Shown here piece after piece: positions 6,549 through 11,221 of a stretch of DNA of 11,221 nt. The position numbers and the translations under genes were made by a program. Source of the stretch: Candidatus Kerfeldbacteria bacterium (GTDB lineage Bacteria; Patescibacteriota; Patescibacteriia; SBBC01); the NCBI GenBank assembly GCA_903854795.1, contig CAINXF010000196.1:1-11221 (forward strand), written 5' to 3'. The notes beneath the pieces were generated by a model. It was not told the origin of the DNA. It did not search any database and saw only the letters and a program-made list of their open reading frames with translations. How positions within the stretch are numbered: position 1 is the stretch's first letter; each line of letters opens with the position of its first letter.

Positions 6549-6776
6549 CAACCACCAATACCACACCGTCAGGGGCGCGCCGGTCGCCAACGAGAACAGG
6601 ACCCCTTTTTCGTAGGTGAGGTGGAGCATATCGTGCGCGACGTACTGCGCCGTCTTCACCGGAAGGAACATCACCCACAGGAACACGCGGGCCTGTGCGC
6701 CGTAGTAGAGTCCGACGACGCCGAGAAGGAACACCACGCCGATCACTGTCGGCCATGTAACCTTAAAGGACTTCAT
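6513..6776 (-). CDS. Small membrane protein of unknown function (87 aa)
   Basis: I do not recognise this protein. It has a basic start (MKSFKVTWP), a clear membrane segment at about 9-27 (VIGVVFLLGVVGLYYGA), a mid region with a second hydrophobic stretch (VFLWVMFLPV, 31-40), a polar His-containing stretch (QYVAHDMLHLTYEKG), and a third hydrophobic, tryptophan-rich stretch at about 66-79 (APLTVWYWWLLLRG) before a basic end. It could span the membrane two or three times. The start lies 14 nt inside the 3' end of the upstream GT-C-like gene, with GAGG 9 nt before the ATG, so the two are probably coupled. Its 3' end overlaps the convergent GT4 by 36 bp. Context suggests an accessory subunit of the GT-C-like enzyme or of membrane glycan assembly; that is inference. 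It is small enough that a spurious ORF remains possible, though its composition and spacing look real. Confidence 0.66.
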   Translation of the reverse strand: MKSFKVTWPTVIGVVFLLGVVGLYYGAQARVFLWVMFLPVKTAQYVAHDMLHLTYEKGVLFSLATGAPLTVWYWWLLLRGLHPSVRR

Positions 6777-8277
6777 AGAGCGATGCCTCGTTTACCCGAT
6801 GTATTTCCTTAAAAAAGGTCTTGTTGTTGAACTTCGCGCGTGAGTAGCCTGCATAGTTGTCCTTGAACCTCGTGAAGTTCGCGTCCCAGAACACGTACTT
6901 GATGCCGAGCGTCTTGGCTTGTGCCGAGGCGTCGGCGGCGGACGTCGTCGCGAACAGGGCACTCACCTGCCCGGCGAGCTGGGAACGGACATCGCGACTG
7001 TCACCACCGACCGCATCGTCCATATCGACCGCACGTTCGGCGATCGCCGGAAGGTAGTAGCCCCACTTGAACGGGGCCGCGATCACCGAGGACTGCGGGG
7101 TATTTGACGCGATCCACTTATACATCGTCACGTCGTCTTTGAGGATGACAGAGTTTGGATTTTTCTCCTGACCAGTGATCCAAAGTCCAAGACCACGGAT
7201 GTGGAGCACTTGCGGTATCACCATGAACGCCCAAATGGCGACGATGAGCGACGGGACGATCAACCGATTGCCAGTACGGCGTCCGATCTGGACGACGGCA
7301 TGGACGAAGACCGCAAAAAGGATCGCGACGCCTTGCAGGAAGTACATGTTGAAACGGAATGGATAGAACATCGATCCGAGGTACGTCGATTGCGAGAGCA
7401 TGAACGCTATCGCGAGGTACGCGAACAGTTCGAATTTGAAACGCCTTAGGAGGAACACGACCGCACCGATGCCGATCGCGACGAGGGCGATCGTTTGCGT
7501 TCCTTCATCGGCCGAGAGCATGTGTCGTAGGTCGTACTGAGTGCCATTCGCTGCAAAGTAGGCCGGACGTAACGCGAAGACCGCTCCGAGACCCAACGTC
7601 AGAGCAACAAGGGCGACCGCCCGCCACTTCGCACCCCACCGCTGGCCGATCGCGTACACGGACGTCGTGCCGACGAATAGGAGCGCGACCAGGAACCCGA
7701 GCTCGTGGGTCTTCACCAGCACGCCGGTCAATCCGAGCGAAACGACCAGCCAGCGATTGCTCCGTGTCGCGATCCAGCGATACTGTGCATAGAGCACCCA
7801 GCTCACCAACAGCAACCCCGTGTACTGCTCGTAGCTTCCCTCAAAGAAGTTCGCGAGATAGAACTTCGAGAAGGCGAGGAATGCGATCCCCGCGATCGCC
7901 GCGGTCCGGGAGCGGAGCCAGTCGGCGAGCAACAAGTACACCGGCACGAGCGCGAGCGCCGCGCACACCGCCGCGAAGGCGATCGTCATGGCGAACACGT
8001 TACGGATCCCGGTGACGGTCCCGAACACCGCAAGGAACAGCGGCGTGACGAACCGCTCGGTGCCCCACATCTGCCCCAACTGGGGGAAGAAGGGCATCTT
8101 GAAATTGACCGTATGGTCAAGAAGCAGGTACTTCAGTACGGAGGTGTGGTACCCCGGGTCGTCGCCTGCGGGATACGGTGATATCGTTATCAAAAAGGTT
8201 GCCAGCGCGACCACGATCGCGGTGACGACAAGTCCCGCCATGAACGCACGGGAACGCACCACGGCGGGGAACTTCAT
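6763..8277 (-). CDS. GT-C-like multi-span membrane glycosyltransferase candidate
   Basis: 504 residues. One membrane segment at about 13-31 is followed by an acidic, presumably external loop, PYPAGDDPGYHTSVLKYLL (34-52) with D39, D40 and H44. About ten more hydrophobic segments run to about residue 360, and then a soluble C-terminal domain of about 140 residues (including DVTMYKWIASNTPQ and LGIKYVFWD). A first membrane helix followed by an acidic loop, many spans and a soluble tail is the architecture of GT-C enzymes, which use polyprenyl-phosphate sugars outside the membrane (PMT, ArnT and STT3 relatives, and the PTPS-related membrane family). I cannot assign a subfamily. The start follows the GT4 stop by 3 nt, with an AAGG-type ribosome site. 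Its 3' end overlaps the 87-aa gene. The two lipid-sugar synthases in the window would be natural donors' suppliers. A role as polymerase or ligase is also possible. Confidence 0.75.
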   Translation of the reverse strand: MKFPAVVRSRAFMAGLVVTAIVVALATFLITISPYPAGDDPGYHTSVLKYLLLDHTVNFKMPFFPQLGQMWGTERFVTPLFLAVFGTVTGIRNVFAMTIAFAAVCAALALVPVYLLLADWLRSRTAAIAGIAFLAFSKFYLANFFEGSYEQYTGLLLVSWVLYAQYRWIATRSNRWLVVSLGLTGVLVKTHELGFLVALLFVGTTSVYAIGQRWGAKWRAVALVALTLGLGAVFALRPAYFAANGTQYDLRHMLSADEGTQTIALVAIGIGAVVFLLRRFKFELFAYLAIAFMLSQSTYLGSMFYPFRFNMYFLQGVAILFAVFVHAVVQIGRRTGNRLIVPSLIVAIWAFMVIPQVLHIRGLGLWITGQEKNPNSVILKDDVTMYKWIASNTPQSSVIAAPFKWGYYLPAIAERAVDMDDAVGGDSRDVRSQLAGQVSALFATTSAADASAQAKTLGIKYVFWDANFTRFKDNYAGYSRAKFNNKTFFKEIHRVNEASLYEVL

Positions 8278-8280
8278 GAC

Positions 8281-9309
8281 CTACCTTGCCTTTCTGGATT
8301 CGAGCGCGCGACACAGTGCCTGCGCGAACGCGTGAACGTCATATACCGGAACCAGCTGTCCTCGCTCATCGATGATCTCCTTATGGGGGCCAATGTCGAA
8401 CGCCACTACCATCGTACCACACGCCTGGGCTTCTGCGAGGGGCATGTCGAAGCCTTCCCATAGCGTCCCGGTCGCGTACACGTCCGCGGCCGCGTACCAC
8501 GCGGGTAACTCGTCTTCCGGCACGAAGCCGATGAAACTGACGTTATCGCCGGCCTCTCGCTCGAGACGTTCATTATATGCCTTGAAGGTCGGTTTGCCTG
8601 CGATGATGAGCCTGGCGCGGGGGATGGTCTTCCGGGCCTCCTGGAACGCACGAACGAGGAGGTCGACGCCCTTATGGGGACTGATGCGTCCGATATACAC
8701 CACGAGCGGATCGTCGCCGATGTGGTACTTCGCCCGTACCGCCGTCCCATCGATGCCCGCATGGAACGCCGCATGGTTGATCGCGACGAGCTCGACTTCG
8801 CTGTCCTTTCCGGTCTCTCGTTTCAACACGTCCGCGAGGTAGCGACTGATCGAGACTGCGCGGTCTGCGGAGCGGACCGTGCGGTTCGACAACCAACGGA
8901 ACAGTGTGATATAGACCTTCTCGACTACCGAAGAGAACGTCGAGGCCGGTGGCACGCCATAGTTGTGGGTCCAGTACGCGACGCCATACCGTCGCTTCGC
9001 GTACCACGCCACGATCGTCATCGGATAGAAATGCGCGTAGACGATGTCGTACGAACGTACCGCACGTGCCATACGGGCGATCTTCACCACGTCGACGAAG
9101 AACAGTAACCTATATATGCGCTGGAGGAGCAATGAACGCGGCATGCCGAACTTCCGCACCTCGACACCGGGCACCTCGATAGTTCCATCGAGACAAAACA
9201 CGATGACCGCATCGCCGTTCGCGGAATAACGACGCGCCTGTTCCTCGACGACACGGTCGATGCCGCTGTAGTGATGGAACGTCGGCGTCAGTAACGCGAT
9301 ACGTCTCAT
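8281..9309 (-). CDS. Glycosyltransferase family 4 (GT-B fold)
   Basis: 342 residues from the ATG at 9309. It begins MRRIALLTPTFHHYSGIDRV, with an SGI loop where many relatives have GG. YDIVYAHFYP is at 87-96 and WTHNYG at 113-118. In the C-terminal half are YIGRISPHKGVDLLVRAF (205-222), LIIAGKP (234-240), the GFVPEDELPAWYAAADVY block and EGFDMPLAE (E285, E293), a complete EX7E. This is a normal retaining GT4 set, probably acting on a lipid-linked glycan in the cytoplasm. The frame stays open upstream to 9801, but that part overlaps the preceding GT4 out of frame and is low-complexity Arg-rich sequence. The ATG at 9309 overlaps the upstream stop as ATGA, which settles the start. The closest use of this general pattern is mannosyl/glucosyl transfer, but no sugar can be assigned. 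Confidence 0.9.
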   Translation of the reverse strand: MRRIALLTPTFHHYSGIDRVVEEQARRYSANGDAVIVFCLDGTIEVPGVEVRKFGMPRSLLLQRIYRLLFFVDVVKIARMARAVRSYDIVYAHFYPMTIVAWYAKRRYGVAYWTHNYGVPPASTFSSVVEKVYITLFRWLSNRTVRSADRAVSISRYLADVLKRETGKDSEVELVAINHAAFHAGIDGTAVRAKYHIGDDPLVVYIGRISPHKGVDLLVRAFQEARKTIPRARLIIAGKPTFKAYNERLEREAGDNVSFIGFVPEDELPAWYAAADVYATGTLWEGFDMPLAEAQACGTMVVAFDIGPHKEIIDERGQLVPVYDVHAFAQALCRALESRKAR

Positions 9310-10439
9310 GCCGGTCGTTTCATGAGTGTACGGTAGAGCGTGGTATATTCGGCCACCGTGGTGTCCCACTCGAACCGTCTCTGCGGAACGGCCGCACGTT
9401 GCCCTCGCGCGATCTCGACGACCGCACGCGCAATGCCAACGGGATCGCGCGGTTCGAAGAAGTGGACGTCGCCCCACGCGACCTCGGGAAGCGAGCCCGC
9501 CTTGCTGACGGCGACGGATTTTCCCATCGCGCAGCTCTCGGCCGTCGTGAACCCGAACCCTTCCGACACGGAAGGAACGACCACGCAATCGACCGCGCTC
9601 AATATGACGGGAACCTCGTTCCGCGGCGACGGATCGAGCAACTGCACGTTCCGTTCGATACCGAGCTGCGCGATCGTCTGCTCGATCACGCGAAATGGCT
9701 GGATGGGATCGCGCGACAGCAACAGTATGCACATCGCATCGGGAAGCGCACGGACGATCGCGGGAACGGCTTCGAGCAGTGAATCGACTCCTTTTGCCCA
9801 TCCGGTCCTTCCATAGTACAGGTACGTAAATCCGGACCCGAGATTCAATTGTTCCTTTTCCTTCACGCTATCGTAGTTCGATGCATCGAAAAACCGATAG
9901 TCAATGCCGAGATAGATCCTTTGCACGCGTTTACGCGAGCCTTGGATCGCGCGTATCGAACGGCAGGAATATTCCGAATCTCCCACGTACGCATCGAACG
10001 GCAGGCGGACGACGAATTGCTCGAACAGCCAATGCAGCCACGCGGATAATTTGTTCATCCGGATGGCGCGAAACCATAGGTCGCCCCAGATCTCGTGCAC
10101 GGTGATGAGGACGGGCTTCCGACGCAGCCGTGCGACCAGCCAGGCAGGGAGCGCGGCGTTGTACGTGGTCGTCTGTACCACGTCGCACGATGCCACGCGT
10201 TGCCACAACGAGAACGCCGCGAAAAAAGTGAACCAGTACCTTAGGCCGACCTGCGGCAGACGCACCCGATGGATGGTCACGCCGTTCAGCACTTCGTCGA
10301 CCTTCGTCCCCGGAAGATGCGCGGTCACGACCGTCACGTCGACGCCGTGCGCCGCAAGTCCTTCGGCGAGGTGCGTGAAGAACGTCTCAACGCCGCCGAT
10401 ATGCGGTGCGTAGTATTCGGCGACGATGAGGATCTTCAT
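9306..10439 (-). CDS. Glycosyltransferase family 4 (GT-B fold)
   Basis: 377 residues. The opening MKILIVAEYYAPHIGGVETF (GG at 15-16), VHEIWGD (114-120) and GDSEYSCRSI (153-162) belong to the N-terminal half. YYGRTGWAKGVDSLLEAV (208-225), the DCVVVPSVSEGFGFTTAE run with E293 and E301 (EX7E), and SKAGSLPEV (312-320) form the donor-binding half. All usual GT4 motifs are present and the length is typical. The ATG at 10439 lies 15 nt after the DUF2304 stop, and the 3' end overlaps the next GT4 by ATGA. So it is the third gene visible in the leftward operon that enters from the right edge. Donor and acceptor are not determined. The two adjacent GT4 genes here are clearly different from each other rather than a recent duplication. 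Confidence 0.92.
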   Translation of the reverse strand: MKILIVAEYYAPHIGGVETFFTHLAEGLAAHGVDVTVVTAHLPGTKVDEVLNGVTIHRVRLPQVGLRYWFTFFAAFSLWQRVASCDVVQTTTYNAALPAWLVARLRRKPVLITVHEIWGDLWFRAIRMNKLSAWLHWLFEQFVVRLPFDAYVGDSEYSCRSIRAIQGSRKRVQRIYLGIDYRFFDASNYDSVKEKEQLNLGSGFTYLYYGRTGWAKGVDSLLEAVPAIVRALPDAMCILLLSRDPIQPFRVIEQTIAQLGIERNVQLLDPSPRNEVPVILSAVDCVVVPSVSEGFGFTTAESCAMGKSVAVSKAGSLPEVAWGDVHFFEPRDPVGIARAVVEIARGQRAAVPQRRFEWDTTVAEYTTLYRTLMKRPA

Positions 10440-10454
10440 GTGACCGTACCGACA

Positions 10455-10817
10455 CTAATGAGAGTCGTCGTGCACACGTTCCTTCGGGTCGGGAACATTG
10501 CCGCGCAACGCGTCCGTGCGCACGAGGTCCTCGACCTTGCGCTCCATGCGCTTCAGGATGACGTAGTTCCTGAAGGTGATCCCGAACAGGACCACGATGC
10601 CGATGATGACGACGAGGTCGAACGTCCTGCTGATGCTGAACGTGTTCAGGATGAACTGGACGCTGTGCGGGAAGATGACCACGACGACCAAGCCGCACCA
10701 TGCGACCTGCCAGAGGATCGCCTCGACCTTCCCGAACTCACCTCGCTTGAAGTGCAGGTAGGTGAAGTAGGTCATCCATAGTGCGAACAGTATCGCGACG
10801 ATCTGTATGCCGATCAT
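10455..10817 (-). CDS. DUF2304 family small membrane protein
   Basis: 120 residues from the ATG at 10817. Three membrane segments lie at about 2-20 (IGIQIVAILFALWMTYFTY), 34-50 (ILWQVAWCGLVVVVIFP) and 67-85, followed by a charged helix LKRMERKVEDLVR and a polar tail. The pattern of a first helix, K/R-x-E loop, 'ILW' helix ending in FP, third helix and then a Lys/Glu helix with L.R..AL is that of DUF2304. Members are commonly encoded next to DPM1-like family-2 glycosyltransferases, as here; their biochemical role is not established to my knowledge. A GTG at 10829 would extend it by four residues, but GGAGG 5 nt before the ATG and the ATGA overlap with the GT2 stop point to 10817. It is probably a membrane partner of the upstream GT2, which has no C-terminal membrane segment. 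Confidence 0.88.
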   Translation of the reverse strand: MIGIQIVAILFALWMTYFTYLHFKRGEFGKVEAILWQVAWCGLVVVVIFPHSVQFILNTFSISRTFDLVVIIGIVVLFGITFRNYVILKRMERKVEDLVRTDALRGNVPDPKERVHDDSH

Positions 10818-11221
10818 GAGATCCTCCACATGAGCATGTTAGCGAATATTCTGAGCCCGTCGAACACGGTCGTTCCTTTATACTTGTCATGGTAGATCGT
10901 GTCAATCAGCACCTCGCAGTACCGCAGGTGGTGCTTCCCGGCGTTGACGATCATCTCGGTCTCCGCCGCATAGCGAGGGGACTGCCATTCGAGCTTCGGA
11001 TAGACCGCTGCCTTGAACGCCCGGAACCCCGATTGCGTGTCCGACACGAAGATCCTGAACAGTAGGTTTGTGGCGATCGAGAAGAAATGGTTACCGAGGC
11101 GCATCGCCGTGGGCATCGAGCTGTTGATGCGACGCGACCCGAACACCACGTCGACGTCCTTCTCCTCGAGCGCACCGACGAGACGCGGGATGTCGCTCGG
11201 CTTATGTTGGCCGTCGGCGTC
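10814..11221 (-). CDS. DPM1-like glycosyltransferase family 2, C-terminal part (cut by right edge)
   Basis: The frame is open from the right edge to the TGA at 10816-10814, giving 135 residues with the 5' end outside the window. The first visible residues are DADGQHKPSDIPRLV, the DxD metal site of polyprenyl/dolichyl-phosphate sugar synthases, followed by DVVFGSRRI, then DTQSGFRAFK, AETEMIV and a C-terminal IYHDKYKGTTVFDGLR. The protein ends MLMWRIS without a C-terminal membrane pair, unlike the GtrB-like GT2 at the other end of the window. It most likely makes a polyprenyl-phosphate-linked sugar at the cytoplasmic membrane face. An internal GTG at 11149 could be mistaken for a start, but the catalytic motif lies upstream of it. 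Its stop overlaps the DUF2304 start by ATGA. Confidence 0.9.
   Translation of the reverse strand, partial: DADGQHKPSDIPRLVGALEEKDVDVVFGSRRINSSMPTAMRLGNHFFSIATNLLFRIFVSDTQSGFRAFKAAVYPKLEWQSPRYAAETEMIVNAGKHHLRYCEVLIDTIYHDKYKGTTVFDGLRIFANMLMWRIS
10823..10827 (-). promoter_or_regulatory. Shine-Dalgarno sequence deciding the DUF2304 start
   Basis: On the minus strand GGAGG lies 5 nt before the ATG at 10817. It is the strongest ribosome-binding site in the window. Since it overlaps the alternative GTG start at 10829-10827, it shows that the ATG is used. Confidence 0.75.

Noticed and set aside
6571..6610. Stem AGGGG/CCCCT followed by a T run, as a terminator for the rightward operon
   Set aside because: The stem is only 5 bp with a 26-nt loop and lies within the coding region of the opposite gene. 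It is too weak to list as a feature.
9310..9801. An N-terminal extension of the GT4 at 8281-9309
   Set aside because: It is an Arg-rich shadow of the neighbouring GT4 gene; the ATG at 9309 starts a typical GT4 and overlaps the upstream stop.
8281..10439. Two adjacent GT4 genes as a tandem duplication
   Set aside because: They share only family motifs. Their N-termini, lengths and loops differ throughout, so a recent duplication is not supported.

Overview
The window is part of a surface-glycan (polysaccharide or glycoprotein-sugar) biosynthesis locus. It is almost fully coding, with short gaps and repeated 4-nt ATGA stop/start overlaps. It contains five family-4 glycosyltransferases (four complete, one cut by the left edge), three family-2 glycosyltransferases (one cut by the right edge), a Wzx-type flippase, a large GT-C-like membrane protein, two small membrane proteins (one of the DUF2304 family) and one gene that does not obviously belong: a short-chain-dehydrogenase-type L-threonine 3-dehydrogenase. 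No RNA gene, CRISPR array, insertion sequence or replication gene was seen.

Organism: a bacterium is most likely. The only good promoter (minus strand, TTGACG - 17 bp - TACAAT) is of sigma-70 type, and TGA, TAA and TAG are all used as stops. Base composition is moderately GC-rich, with an AT-richer dip in the divergent intergenic region near 2310-2480. Most genes have weak or no Shine-Dalgarno sequence and rely on overlaps. An uncultured lineage such as Patescibacteria is possible, but there is no marker gene, so this is only a guess.

Layout: (1) 1-2309, minus strand: flippase, then GtrB-like GT2, then the start of a GT4 that runs off the left edge. (2) 2310-2483: divergent promoter region. 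(3) 2484-6548, plus strand: GT4, threonine dehydrogenase, GT2, GT4. (4) 6513-11221, minus strand, read right to left: DPM1-like GT2 (partial), DUF2304 protein, GT4, GT4, GT-C-like protein, 87-residue membrane protein. Blocks 3 and 4 converge and overlap by 36 bp.

How the genes fit together (inference): cytoplasmic GT4 and GT2 enzymes build an oligosaccharide on a polyprenyl carrier and the flippase exports it. The two polyprenyl-phosphate-sugar synthases (GtrB-like, and DPM1-like with DUF2304) could supply lipid-linked sugars to the GT-C-like protein outside the membrane. No initiating sugar-phosphate transferase, Wzy polymerase or ligase is visible, so the locus probably continues past both edges.

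The most notable structural signal is a 17-bp direct repeat (24/28 identical when extended). One copy lies in the 3' end of the first plus-strand GT4; the other lies just after the dehydrogenase gene. The second copy reads as a relict GT4 C-terminus that stops 2 nt before the next GT2's ATG. This suggests the dehydrogenase was inserted into an older GT4-GT2 operon.
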